Position numbers and translations under genes: made by a program. Of a stretch of DNA of 64,000 bases, positions 33,633-44,434 are shown piece by piece. The notes beneath the pieces were generated by a model. It was not told the origin of the DNA. It saw nothing but the letters and a program-made list of their open reading frames with translations, and ran no database searches. Numbering within the stretch: the first letter of the stretch is position 1; the number at the start of each line of letters is the position of its first letter. The DNA comes from Chlorocebus sabaeus (taxonomy: Eukaryota; Chordata; Mammalia; Primates; Cercopithecidae), in NCBI RefSeq assembly GCF_047675955.1, contig NC_132915.1, positions 19,449,766-19,513,765 of the forward strand, written 5' to 3'.

Positions 33633-34857
33633 CTTCGAGGAGTGTTCCAGGAATATGGTCAGACTGGGCAGTCATTGTCCATAGAAATCACATGAATTGC
33701 CATGAGTCATATATCCATCTGACTTTTGGTTTAAAGTTCACCTAAGTTCCTTTGGTCTAGGATTCATGAGAATTTTGTCCTTTTTTTGGGGGTAAATTTA
33801 TTTTAATCACCATGCAGTCGAGAGTGTTGAAGAAATGCTCAAAAACAAAATCACACTGGAGCTACCAGTTTCTCTAGCTTAGTAGAGTGGCTGTATAAAA
33901 TTTAAAACTCAGAATGAAATCATAAGCCAATCCCCTACAAATTGGGTATACCACATTATTTTAGATCTCTTGTTTTACGTGACTCAGTTTGTAACCGATC
34001 TTCCACTTGGGAACCTATTGGTAATTCAAACAACTCTCAATAAAAACGTGTGTTGCCTAATACAAGATCTGTGTCCAGTGATTCTTCAGCACAATAGGCT
34101 CTTTTTTTTCTAAATGGGGTTCTTCTCCTTCTGTATTTTTCATTTCCCCTTTCCTTTGTACTTAGATGTCAGATCCTTGGTAGGTTCACAGTACCATCAC
34201 TGAGACTTAGAAATAGATTATTTTCAAATTGCCATTTCTTTACCGCAAAAGAAGCTTTTCTGATTTCTGGGCATTAAGCACTTCCAAAGGTCCTGAGACA
34301 GAATATGCAATATTCCTGGCATGTTCCTGCTTATCGCTGATCTTCCCTCCTAAATATTTTTTAGAAATATTTATTGCTCCCCTTCTGTGGGACAAAATTG
34401 ATCTGGCTTCTTTCTGCCACTTTCTAATGGAAACGAATACCAATATGCCTCCCAAAATAAATAGGCCTCAGGCACCCAGGAACACAAAAAAAGCACTCAA
34501 CCATACAAAGGTATTTGAATCTGTACTCAGCAGCAATTTTTTGCCAGTGTACAAACAAAACAAAGAGGCCAAGCACACAGTCCTTCTGGCTGCGTTTTGT
34601 CAAACTGAAGCTGAGAACATGGGACTACACATACAAGAAGTATGAGAGAAAATGAGGGATTCTAACACACTGGTTTACTTTACTATTTTCTATGAGAGAC
34701 TTCACTCATAGACATATTCTTTAGTATTCTCATACTAAATACTCTTTAGTATTCTAACAAACTGGTTTACTGTAGCGTTTTCTGTGAGAGACTTCAAGAA
34801 CAACGATATAGCTTTGAGAAGCTTGGCAGAGCCCTAAAATGGAGGACTGGTATTATT
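33633..34857. other. Intergenic; holds a 46-base direct repeat
   Basis: A 138-codon plus-strand ORF at 34229-34645 is the longest frame here outside known repeats; I recognise no domain and it overlaps a minus ORF. A direct repeat of 46 bases lies at 34659-34704 and 34751-34796. Confidence 0.4.
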
Positions 34858-34858
34858 T

Positions 34859-35019
34859 GCAGGCACGCACCATCATGCCCCGGTAACTTTTGTATTTTTT
34901 GTAGAGACAGGGTTTTACCATGTTGGTCAGGCTGGTCTCAAACTCCTGACCTCAGGTGATCTACCCGCCTCAGCCTCCCAAAGTGCTGGAATTACAAATG
35001 TGAGCCACCATGCCTGGCC
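34859..35019 (-). repeat. Partial Alu (5' part only), minus strand
   Basis: It reads 'gcacgcaccatcatgccccggtaac' to 'catgcctggcc'. In Alu orientation only the first ~160 bases remain and the 3' half is missing, so this is a deletion or rearrangement product rather than a normal 5'-truncated insertion. T-rich runs follow at 35031-35049 and 35124-35139. Confidence 0.88.
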
Positions 35020-35875
35020 TGCTTGCTTGCTTTTTTTTTTTTTTTTTTGTCTAAACCTTTTATTTTCTTGACCTCCTTTCTATTCTCACTCTGACTTCAG
35101 GCTCTCCCCACATTCTCTTTACTTTTTTTTTTTTTTTTAAACCTGCTTATTCTCACTTCTGGTTTCTGGTCTTCAAGGCAGAAGGGAGGGAAGTTGGGAG
35201 GCTGCCCGGGCCTCTTCCCACAGCCTGATGCGTGCCTACTGAGCACAGCTCTTGAAAAGTTCCTTAGATTAGGTCTCTTTCCAGGATGTCTTTGTCTCAG
35301 CCCAATTGTCCAAATTATAAATGGACTTAACAGCCCTTTTGAAATACAGACAAATGGGCCACTCAAAACTTCTGTAATTTCTTGTGAAAAGAAAAACTCT
35401 TACTTATGCCAATTTGTTTCTTCTTATCTTTTCTAATTTCCCTGCTTTTCCAGGCCACTTTGTACAGATGTAAAGAGGATGCGGCATTCTACAAGCAGGA
35501 AGAATAAAATGTCCATAATGAAAGTCCATACTGGCTTTCCAAAAGGGTTGCATACATCCCTTTAAAAGCAAAACAAAACAGAAAGTTAAAATAAAAGGAA
35601 GGACAAAGTTATGATAGGTAAAGACAAACAAATGTGTTACAATATTTAGTTAAACATATCAGAATTGAAAAGCAAAGAATTAAATTGAACTAAGAAGGGT
35701 TTATTGAGAAAAGGTAGGATCCTCCAAGAAGATAAGAGTTACAAACCGTCATGCCCCAAGTGACATAGAGCCAAAATACATAAAGGAAATACTGTTAGGA
35801 ATGCTTAGAGAAAATGAAAAAGGTAGGAAAAATGTGTGATTGTGGCAAACTGTAACATATCTATCAGAATTGATC
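35020..35875. other. Intergenic; two poly-T runs, no gene
   Basis: Two poly-T runs sit at 35031-35049 and 35124-35139. Other sequence is not recognised. Confidence 0.4.
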
Positions 35876-36180
35876 TGCTGGGTGCGGTGGCTCACACCTG
35901 TAATCCCAGCACCTTGGGAGGCCGAGGTAGGCAGATCACCTGAGGTCAGGAGTTCGAGACCAGCCTGGCCAACATGGTGAAACCCCATCTCTACTAAAAA
36001 TACAAAACTTAGCCGGCACGGTGGCGCATGGCTGTAGTCCCAGCTACTCTACTCGGGAGGCCAAGGCAGGAGAATCTCTTGAACCGGGAGGCAGAGGTTG
36101 CAATGAGCTGAGATTGTGCGACTACACTCCAGCCTGAGTGGCAGAACGAGATTCAGTCTAAAAAGAAAAAAGAAAAAAAA
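35876..36180 (+). repeat. Alu SINE, plus strand
   Basis: From 'tgctgggtgcggtggctcac' to a GA-interrupted A tail. 'aattgat' occurs on both sides (35868-35874 and about 36180-36186). Confidence 0.94.
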
Positions 36181-36319
36181 ATTGATGTAGCAAGTACTCA
36201 AAATTTAAATAAGACTATAAGACATTGCAAATTAAAGTATCCAATTAGTAAGAACGATTTAATAGCTATATTCTTAACTATGTTCTCAATGAACAGAAAA
36301 TTACGTTCTTGTTTTTTTG

Positions 36320-36885
36320 CCTTTCAGCCAGATCCGCCATCTTCCAGTAATTCGCCAAAATGACGAACACAAAGGGAAAGAGGAGAGGCACCCGATATAT
36401 GTTCTCTAGGCCTTTTAGAAAACATGGAGCTGTTCCTTTGGCCACGTATATGTGAATCTATAAGAAAGGTGATATTGCAGACATCAAGGGAATGGGTACT
36501 GTTCAGAAAGGAATGCCCCACAAGTGTTACCATGGCGAAACTGGAAGAGTCTACAACATTCCCCAGCATGCTGCTGGCATTCTTGTAAACAAACAAGAGC
36601 AAGATTCTTGCCAAGAGAATTAATGTGCGTATTGAGCACATTAAGCACCCTAAGAGCTGAGATAGCTTCCTGAAACGCGTGAAGGAAAATGATCAGAAAA
36701 AGAAAGAAGCCAAAGAGAAAGGTAAGTGGGTTCAACTGAAGCTCCTGCCTGCTCCACTCAGAGAAGCACACTTTGTGAGAACCAAAGGGAAGGAGTTACG
36801 AGCTACTGGAACCTATTCCCTATGAATTCATGGCATAGTAGGTGTTTAAAAAAAAGACCTCTGGGCTGTTTTTTGAATAGCCTTG
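36320..36885 (+). pseudogene. RPL21: Processed RPL21 pseudogene
   Basis: The plus strand carries RPL21 cDNA-like text without introns: 5' UTR (gccatcttccagtaattcgcc), start at 36360 (MTNTKGKRRGTRYMFSRPF), and an end at 36836-36838 (IPYEFMA then TAG), followed by 3' UTR text 'gacctctgggctg'. RPL21 is a 60S ribosomal protein of 160 residues. Defects: an arginine codon is TGA in ATYM-R-IYKK; another arginine is TGA in KSRDS; a 4-base deletion after NKQ shifts the frame. The span is 479 bases against 483. A short A8 run lies before the last 3' UTR piece. It cannot make a functional protein; RPL21 has many such copies. Confidence 0.93.
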
Positions 36886-37278
36886 AAAAACATGTAACTC
36901 TTGACCAAACATTGCGCTATTTAAAAAACTCAATAAATTCTAGGGAAATCTACTAAGTTACATTCTTTGACAATAATCAAATATAATTTAAAAGTCAATA
37001 TTAAAAGGTATTTATATGTGTATGTTTAAGTCATACAACTGGAATTTAAAAATAGTTTTCTAAGCAAATTATGGGTTGCAGATTTTAAAAAGCTAAATTA
37101 CCAGTTAATTGTAAATCAATGATTATCAGAAGCCCATGTACTGTCAATAGGATATAGCCAAAGATACAGAGAGAAACACATTTATTAATAAATAGTAATG
37201 ATTAAAAAATAAAAGCAAAACAAGACAAAGAAAGGAAGTGATCAATAAAGATATGAGAAGAAATCAATAAAATGAAAA
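36886..37278. other. AT-rich gap between two retrocopies
   Basis: No feature recognised. Confidence 0.4.
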
Positions 37279-37295
37279 GGAAATTAATAGTTCTT

Positions 37296-38904
37296 TCTTT
37301 TTTCCTTTTAATTGTCATTTTATAGCTCTCCACCGCATCTGCCCCCCACCCTTCCCTTTGATGACGACGTTTGCAGGTTTCAGGGGGACCAGGGAACAAA
37401 CAAAGCTGGGGCCTGGCAGCCCCACTACTCTGCCAGCCGGGGAGAGCAAGTCACAATTACAAATTATCACAACAATTAGCTCCTGTACTTAGGGGATCTG
37501 CAAATTGAGGAGGCCCCAGCTGCTCATTGTACAGGGATCTATTTGGCAGTGACCTTGCTCTGGAGACGGTGATAGTCCCTCAGCCTGAGGGAACTGATGT
37601 TGACAAACCCGGTGGCATCAGATGGCTCATAATTACCCTGCACTTTCATGCTCACCAGCTCCTGGTTGTAGATAGACAGTGGGACTCCCGGCTGAGGATG
37701 TACACCTGGCCCTTCAGGATGGACACCTGCATTTTTTTTTCCCTTCCACTCGCTCCTGGAACTTGGCGATGCAGTGGCGGACAAATTCACACTTTGGGCT
37801 GTGTCAGAAACTGGTATACACCAGCTCAGCAAATTCCAAGCCCAGGCCTTGTTTGATTTTGCGCACTTCCGGGTCCGTGGTGAAGGCCTCGATGTCTAAA
37901 TGAGCGTGGTAAATGATGGCGCCTGCTGGGGTCTCATAGATACCTCGGGACTTCATTCCAGTGAAGCGGTTCTCCACAGTGTCAGTGCGGCCACGCCCTG
38001 CTTGCCCGCGACTTCGTTTAGGTCCATGAAGAGCTCCAAGGAGGTCTGGTGGGTGGTGCCATCCTTGACGTTGGTCACCTTCACAGGGACCCCTTTTATA
38101 AATTCAATCTCGAGAATATCAGGGGTGTTGGGGGCTTTGGCTGGGTCATGGGTCTTCGTGTAGAGACCTGGAGGCGCTTGGTTCTTGGGGTTCTTCAGGA
38201 TTCCAGCCTCACAGCTGATGTGCATGAGGTTCTCGTCCATGCTCCACAGGTTCTTAGGAGTGACCAGGATAGGAGTCCCGTGTTGCTTTTGTGTATTCTT
38301 CCACCAGATCATTGCGGTCCTTGAACCGGTTGTTCCTACACCCGCAATAAAGGGAACAATGACCACAATAAAGGGAACAATGACCTTTATCTGGGGGCCC
38401 GATGAGTAGCAGGTGAGCTCAAATCGGACCAGATCGGTCCCCTTTCCCGTGGCGCCATGGGACACATACCTGGCCCCCTCCCGCTGGGCAATTTCCATTT
38501 GTTTTCAGGCAATGCAGGGCCTGGCCAGAGAGGTGCCCAGTAGGCAGCGGTCCTCATACAATGTGCTGGACTGCATGGCCTGTCAGATGAACTCCTCCAC
38601 AAACTCCCTGCTGGCATCCTCAATGAACACCTTTGTGGCCCCAAGCTTCAGTTTCCTCCTGGCTTCCTCCAAGTCTTCCTCCTGGCCAATGTTGGCTAGG
38701 TAGGCAATGACATCATAGCCTTGTTCCTTCAGCCACATGAGGATGCAGGAGGTGTCCAGGCCGCCACGATAGGCCAGAACATGGAGCCTTTGCTGGACAT
38801 AGCTATGTCTGGGATTGGAGGCATGAGTTGCTGGCGTCTGGAATCTGTCTCATGGTGCAGTGAACCACTCAGGCTTGGGCAGCCGTGGCAGGCAACAGAG
38901 CAGC
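37296..38904 (-). pseudogene. ASS1: Processed ASS1 pseudogene, near full length
   Basis: On the minus strand this is a spliced copy of argininosuccinate synthase, the urea-cycle enzyme joining citrulline and aspartate. Start codon 38798-38800 (MSSKGS); the end ...YHRLQSKVTAK plus stop lies at 37539. The longest open piece, 37953-38498, shows blocks such as WSMDENLMHIS and KVTNVKDGTTHQTSLELFM. The 5' UTR and 3' UTR (gggagagcaagtcacaattac region) are retained. Frame is lost early, at about 38750 and again near 37960-37830. A 22-base tandem repeat at about 38343-38386 inserts extra codons. Flanking 17-base duplication ggaaattaatagttctt occurs at 37279-37295 and 38905-38921, and a T-rich tail remnant lies at 37296-37310. 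This is a classic L1-mediated retrocopy; ASS1 has many pseudogenes. Confidence 0.95.
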
Positions 38905-38921
38905 GGAAATTAATAGTTCTT

Positions 38922-39204
38922 AAAAGGAAACTAAATGCTTATTCTTTGATGAATATAATAAAATAAAATAGACAAACTTTGTTAAGATTGATCAGGAACA
39001 AAAGGAAGAAGGGACCCACACATAAACTCATTAGGAAGGGAAATAGAATATAAATGCAATCAAGAACATTTAAAAATTAAAAAGAATAATATGTTAAACT
39101 TTATGAAAATAAATATTAAAATTTAGACGAAACAGATTACTATCTAGAAAACTATTAATCACCAAATAAAACAAAAGAAAGGCCACAAATAAAACTGCAA
39201 GATA
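38922..39204. other. AT-rich gap
   Basis: No feature recognised. Confidence 0.4.
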
Positions 39205-39502
39205 GGACAGGCACGGTGGCTCATGCCTGTAATCCCAGCACTTTCGGAGACCAAGGCGAGTGAATCACCTGAGGTCAGGAGTTTGAGACCAGCTTGGCCA
39301 ACATGGTGAAACCACGACTCTACTAAATACAAAAAGTTAGCCAGGCATGGTGGCACATGCCTGTAGTCCCAGCTACTCCAGAGGCTGAGGCAGCAGAATC
39401 ACTTGAATCTGGGACGGGGAGGTTGTAGTGAGCCGAGGTCGCGCCACTGCACTCCAGCCTAGGCAACAGGAGCGAAACTCTGTCTCAAAAAAAAAAAAAA
39501 AA
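39205..39502 (+). repeat. Alu SINE, plus strand
   Basis: From 'gacaggcacggtggctcatg' to an A18 tail; moderately diverged. Confidence 0.93.
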
Positions 39503-41069
39503 CCTTCCAGATAATCAAAACTTCATCTTCTTTCTAATAAAAGGCCCCAGACATAAATGGTTTTATAGCTGATATAAACAAACTTTCAGGAACCAGGTAA
39601 CCCCTATGTTTGTAAGCTCTCTCAGAACATTATTAAAAATACAAAGTTCCCCCAAATTATCCTGCAAGGCTGGCATAACCTTGCTACCAAAGCTCACAAA
39701 GACAATAGAATTAAAGGAAACAAACAGAAATTACAGAATAGTATGACTTATGAATAGAGGCAAGAATTCTTAATAACTTTCTAGCAACTAAAATATAGCA
39801 GAATATTTTAAAAAATGCTTCTAATTAAATAAGTAGATTTTCCACTATGAATTTAAGAATGGAAATCTAATAGTATAATTCGTTACGTTTTTGAGCAATA
39901 GAAGTGAAATTTATGATTATCTCACTAGATACTAGGTAAACATTTGATAAAATTCAGTGTGATTCTTTTTTGTTTTATAAACTCTAAACAACCTGGAGGA
40001 AAAGAAAACTTCAGGCTGCGTTCTCTGAAAGCAAATGCTGAGACTGCGTTCAATGTGCAAGATATTTATTAGGATTCACTTCCTGGGGAAGGGAGAAGGC
40101 AGCAGGATTTGACAGAAAGAGAGAGAGAGCCCATCAGTGGTGTCCTGCACTGAACCTATAAAATCTGGCTTTTATACCCCTGCCTCGATCAATAATTGGA
40201 TGCCTGGCACTGCAGGAAGGGTGTACTCTTGGCTGAGGCAGCTCCCTGAAGTTGAGGAAATCCCCAAAGGAATTGTAGCAGCAAGTCCTTCCTTGAAAGG
40301 GGATGGGCGGTGCATCTCCTACCCATCACTATTCGATTAAAAAGAAAAAAGCACTTAGAATCACCTCTAGTAAAGGTAGACATGTTGATCCTTACACCAC
40401 CACTATTCATCGTAGAAAATCATAGACAATGAAATAAAGCAGAAAAGAAAACTGGTATGAGGTACACATGTTGGAAAACAGGAAACAAAATTATTATTTT
40501 CAGGCAATATGACTGCATGTACAGAAAACCAACCCCCCAAAAATTGAACTTTTATTTGTTCCACAAGATACACAGAATACAAAATCAACAGACAAAACTT
40601 TTCTAAGTAGCTTTTCTAAACACCCACACCCCCAATTATCATCTGAAAAAAAAAATCATTAAGTGGATTAAATAAAGTTTTTTTTAAAAGCTTTAAAAAC
40701 ATTTTGTTAATATGGTAAATGAACTAATATGGACCCCTCTCCCTCAACCACAAGCACATTGAACTGCTGGATAAAATATGGGTTTAAAAAAGTCAATACT
40801 TAACAGCTCAAAACAAAGAGGAAATTCTCCAGAGAGCTCAGATGGAATCCAGTCTCTAGAGGCTGCAAGCACCCACCAGGAGGAGCTACAGTATGATGTG
40901 AATGGCCACCATAGCACAACTCCCACGGGGATCAGATTTCCCTAGATTTGGGCAAGAAAACAGCCTTGTTGAAAAAGATAAATTCTAGATAAAACCAGGA
41001 TTCTGAAGGGCTGCCACTTCTGGAAAAGGAGAGCTGAAAACAACTATGTCCCTGGTTCTGGGTGACAAA
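39503..41069. other. Intergenic; possible LTR fragment, no gene
   Basis: A segment at about 40015-40330 (gctgagactgcgttcaatgtg ... ggctgaggcagctccctgaag) has the style of a medium-copy repeat, possibly an LTR, which I cannot name. The rest is AT-rich and unrecognised. Confidence 0.4.
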
Positions 41070-41090
41070 AAGATCGCTTGCTTCTTTTTT

Positions 41091-41160
41091 TTTTTTTGCA
41101 TTTTATTTTATTTTTGTTTATTTAGTTTTTTATTTTATTTTATTTTATTTTATTTTTTAT
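41091..41160. repeat. (TTTTA)n-rich tail of the twin-primed L1
   Basis: It is the reverse of an A-rich L1 tail that has expanded into TAAAA-type units, ending at 'ttattattatactttgag', the L1 3' terminus. Confidence 0.85.
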
Positions 41161-41241
41161 TATTATACTTTGAGTTCTAGGGTACATGTGCATAACGTGC
41201 AGGTTTGTTACATATGTATACTTGTGCCATGTTGGTGTGCT

Positions 41242-41277
41242 GCACCCATCAACTCGTCAGCACCCATCAACTCGTCA
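41242..41277. repeat. 18-base tandem duplication in the L1 3' UTR
   Basis: gcacccatcaactcgtca occurs twice in immediate succession (41242-41259, 41260-41277). Most L1 copies have it once, so this is private to the copy or a subset. A C-rich run follows at about 41308-41328 (the L1 3' UTR G-tract in reverse). Confidence 0.9.
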
Positions 41278-41383
41278 TTTACATCAGGTATAACTCCCAG
41301 TGCAATCCCTCCCCCCTCCCCCCTCCCCATGATAGGCCCCGGTGTGTGATGTTCCCCTTCCTGAGTCCAAGTGATCTCATTGT

Positions 41384-42952
41384 TCAGTTCCCACCTATGA
41401 GTGAGAACATGCGGTGTTTGGTTTTCTGTTCTTGTGATAGTTTGCTAAGAATGATGGTTTCCAGCTGCATCCATGTCCCTACAAAGGACACAAACTCATC
41501 CTTTTTTATGGCTGCATAGTATTCCATGGTGTATATGTGCCACGTTTTCTTAATCCAGTCTGTCACTGATGGACATTTGGGTTGATTCCAAGTCTTTGCT
41601 ATTGTGAATAGTGCCGCAATAAACATATGTGTGCATGTGTCTTTATAGCAGCATGATTTATAATCCTTTGGGTATATACCCAGTAATGGGATGGCTGGGT
41701 CATATGGTACATCTAGTTCTAGATCCTTGAGGAATCGCCATACTGTTTTCCATAATGGTTGAACCAGTTTACAATCCCACCAACAGTGTAAAAGTGTTCC
41801 TATTTCTCCACATCCTCTCCAGCACCTGTTGTTTCCTGACTTTTGAATGATCGCCATTCTAACTGGTGTGAGATGGTATCTCATTGTGGTTTTGATTTGC
41901 ATTTCTCTGATGGCCAGTGATGATGAACATTTTTTCATGTGTCTGTTGGCTGTATGAATGTCTTCTTTTGAGAAATGTCTGTTCATATCCTTTGCCCACT
42001 TTTTGATGGGGTTGTTTGTTTTTTTCTTGTAAATTTGTTGGAGTTCTTTGTAGGTTCTGGATATTAGCCCTTTGTCAGATGAGTAGATTGCAAAAATTTT
42101 CTCCCATTCTGTAGGTTGCCTGTTCACTCTGATGGTAGTTTCTTTTGCTGTGCAGAAGCTCTTTAGTTTAATGAGATCCCATTTGTCAATTTTGGCTTTT
42201 GCTGCCGTTGCTTTTGGTGTTTTAGACATGAAGTCTTTGCCCATGCCTATGTCCTGAATGGTACTACCTAGGTTTTCCTCTAGGATTTTTATGGTATTAG
42301 GTCTAACATTTAAGTCTCTAATCCATCTTGAATTAATTTTCATATAAGGAATAAGGAAAGGATCCAGTTTCAGCTTTCTACTTATGGCTAGCCAATTTTC
42401 CCAGCACCATTTATTAAACAGGGAATCCTTTCCCCATTTCTTGTTTCTCTCAGGTTTGTCAAAGATCAGATGGCTGTAGATGTGTGGTATTATTTCTGAG
42501 GACTCTGTTCTGTTCCATTGGTCTATATCTCTGTTTTGGTACCAGTACCATGCTGTTTTGGTTACTGTAGCCTTGTAGTATAGTTTGAAGTCAGGTAGCA
42601 TGATGCCTCCAGCTTTGTTCTTTTGACTTAGGATTGTCTTGGAGATGCGGGCTCTTTTTTGTTTCCATATGAACTTTAAAGCAGTTTTTTCCAATTCTGT
42701 GAAGAAACTCATTGGTAGCTTGATGGGGATGGCATTGAATCTATAAATAACCTTGGGCAGTATGGCCATTTTCACGATATTCATTCTTCCTATCCATGAG
42801 CATAGTATGTTCTTCCATTTGTTTGTGTCCTCTTTTATTTCACTGAGCAGTGGTTTGTAGTTCTCCTTGAAGAGGTCCTTTACATCCCTTGTAAGTTGTA
42901 TTCCTAGGTATTTTATTCTCTTTGAAGCAATTGTGAATGGAAGTTCATTCAT
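41384..42952 (-). pseudogene. L1 ORF2 3' half (open, C-terminal 522 codons)
   Basis: It runs without a stop from MNELPFTIASKRIKYL to the ORF2 end ...SLIGGN. It includes the region after the RT palm and the C-terminal zinc-knuckle region (CWRGCGEIGTLLHCWWDC). It lacks the N-terminal endonuclease and most of RT. The first two residues of the longer frame (MF) come from inverted flanking L1 text. Confidence 0.93.
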
Positions 42953-43969
42953 AAACACCTCTATGCAAATAAACTGGAAAATCTAGAAGAAATGGATAAT
43001 TTCCTGTACACTTACACTCTTCCAAGACTAAACCAGGAAGAAGTTGAATCCCTGAATAGACCAATAGCAGGCTCTGAAATTGAGGCAATAATTAATAGCC
43101 TACCAACCAAAAAAAGTCCAGGACTAGATGGATTCACAGCCGAATTCTACCAGAGGTACAAGGAGGAGCTGGTACCATTCCTTCTGAAACTATTCCAATC
43201 AATAGAAAAAGAGGGCATCCTCCCTAACTCATTTTATGAGGCCAACATCATCCTGATACCAAAGCCTGGCAGAGACACAACAAAAAAAGAGAATTTTAGA
43301 CCAATATCCCTGATGAACATCGATGCAAAAATCCTCAATAAAATACTGGCAAACCGGATTCAGCAACACATCAAAAAGCTTATCCACCATGATCAAGTGG
43401 GCTTCATCCCTGGGATGCAAGGCTGGTTCAACATTCGCAAATCAATAAACATAATCCAGCATATAAACAGAACCAAAGACAAGAACCACATGATTATCTC
43501 AATAGATGCAGAAAAGGCTTTTGACAAAATTCAACAGCCCTTCATGCTAAAAACGCTCAATAAATTCGGTATTGATGGAACGTACCTCAAAATAATAAGA
43601 GCTATTTATGACAAACCCACAGCCAATATCATACTGAATGGGCAAAAACTGGAAAAATTCCCTTTGAAAACTGGCACAAGACAGGGATGCCCTCTCTCCC
43701 CACTCCTATTCAACATAGTGTTGGAAGTTCTGGCTAGGGCAATCAGGCAAGAGAAAGAAATCAAGGGTATTCAGTTAGGAAAAGAAGAAGTCAAATTGTC
43801 CCTCTTTGCAGATGACATGATTGTATATTTAGAAAACCCCATTGTCTCAGCCCAAAATCTCCTTAAGTTGATAAACAACTTCAGCAAAGTCTCAGGATAC
43901 AAAATCAATGTGCAAAAATCACAAGCATTCTTATACACCAGTAACAGACAAACAGAGAGCCAAATCATG
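42953..43969 (+). pseudogene. L1 ORF2 RT region, inverted segment
   Basis: Open from the ...YANKLENLEEMDNF region to ESQIM. It includes the RT fingers and palm motifs: SPGLDGFTAEFYQRYKEEL, RPISLMNIDAKILNKILANR, GTRQGCPLSPLLFN and the catalytic FADD (LSLFADDMIVYL). The frame continues by chance past the L1 end into flanking DNA (KIACFYEPPGRG). It is the inverted 5' part of the twin-primed L1. Confidence 0.93.
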
Positions 43970-44132
43970 AAGATCGCTTGCTTCTATGAGCCTCCAGGTA
44001 GGGGTTAAACACGCCTACTGTAAGAAATCAAAGCCCCACATTTGGACCATGCATAGGGTGGAATAAAAATGTATATTACACATTTAGTATGGCATTCCTC
44101 ACATTGAAATATTAATATAAAAACATGTTTCA

Positions 44133-44434
44133 GGCAAGGCGTGGTGGATCACACCTGTAATCCCAGCACTTTGAGAGGCTGAAGTGGGTGGATCACCTGA
44201 GGTCAGGAGTTGGAGACCAGCCTGGCCAGCATGGTGAAATCCTGCCTCTACTAAAAATACAAAATTAGCCAGATATAGTGGTGCACGCCTATAGTCCCAG
44301 CTACTTGGGAAGCTGAGGCAGGAGAATCACTTAAACCCAGGAGGCGGAGGTTGCAGTGAGCCAAGATCATGCCATTGCACTCCAGCCTGGGCAACAAGAA
44401 CAAAACTCCATCTCACAAAAACAAATAAATAAAA
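44133..44434 (+). repeat. Alu SINE, plus strand
   Basis: From 'ggcaaggcgtggtggatcac' to an interrupted A tail (acaaataaataaaacagg). The flanks share 'aaaaca(t/g)gttt'. Confidence 0.93.

Larger units (their letters stand above)
41086..43969 (-). mobile_element. Young L1PA-type LINE-1, 5'-inverted by twin priming
   Basis: Left to right on the plus strand: a T-rich tail with (TTTTA)n; L1 3' UTR and ORF2 3' half in reverse (41086-42952); then the ORF2 RT region in plus orientation (42953-43969). The 16-base duplication aagatcgcttgcttct (41070-41085 and 43970-43985) encloses the whole, so it is one insertion event. ORF2 is cut at ...ESQIM / MNELPF with only about 4 shared bases at the breakpoint and no loss. 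ORF1, the endonuclease domain and the 5' UTR are absent (5' truncation). Both ORF2 pieces are open, indicating a young insertion. The two halves face opposite ways, so it is inactive. Confidence 0.95.

Noticed and set aside
34229..34645. 138-codon plus-strand ORF
   Set aside because: No recognised domain, overlaps a minus ORF, no splice or promoter context. Length is within chance for 64 kb.
36360..36838. An intact RPL21 gene
   Set aside because: Two TGA codons and a 4-base deletion, no introns; it is a processed pseudogene.
42992..44008. A functional reverse transcriptase gene of 338 codons
   Set aside because: It is the inverted segment of an L1 and ends in flanking DNA; the endonuclease, ORF2 C terminus and promoter are not in cis in the same frame.
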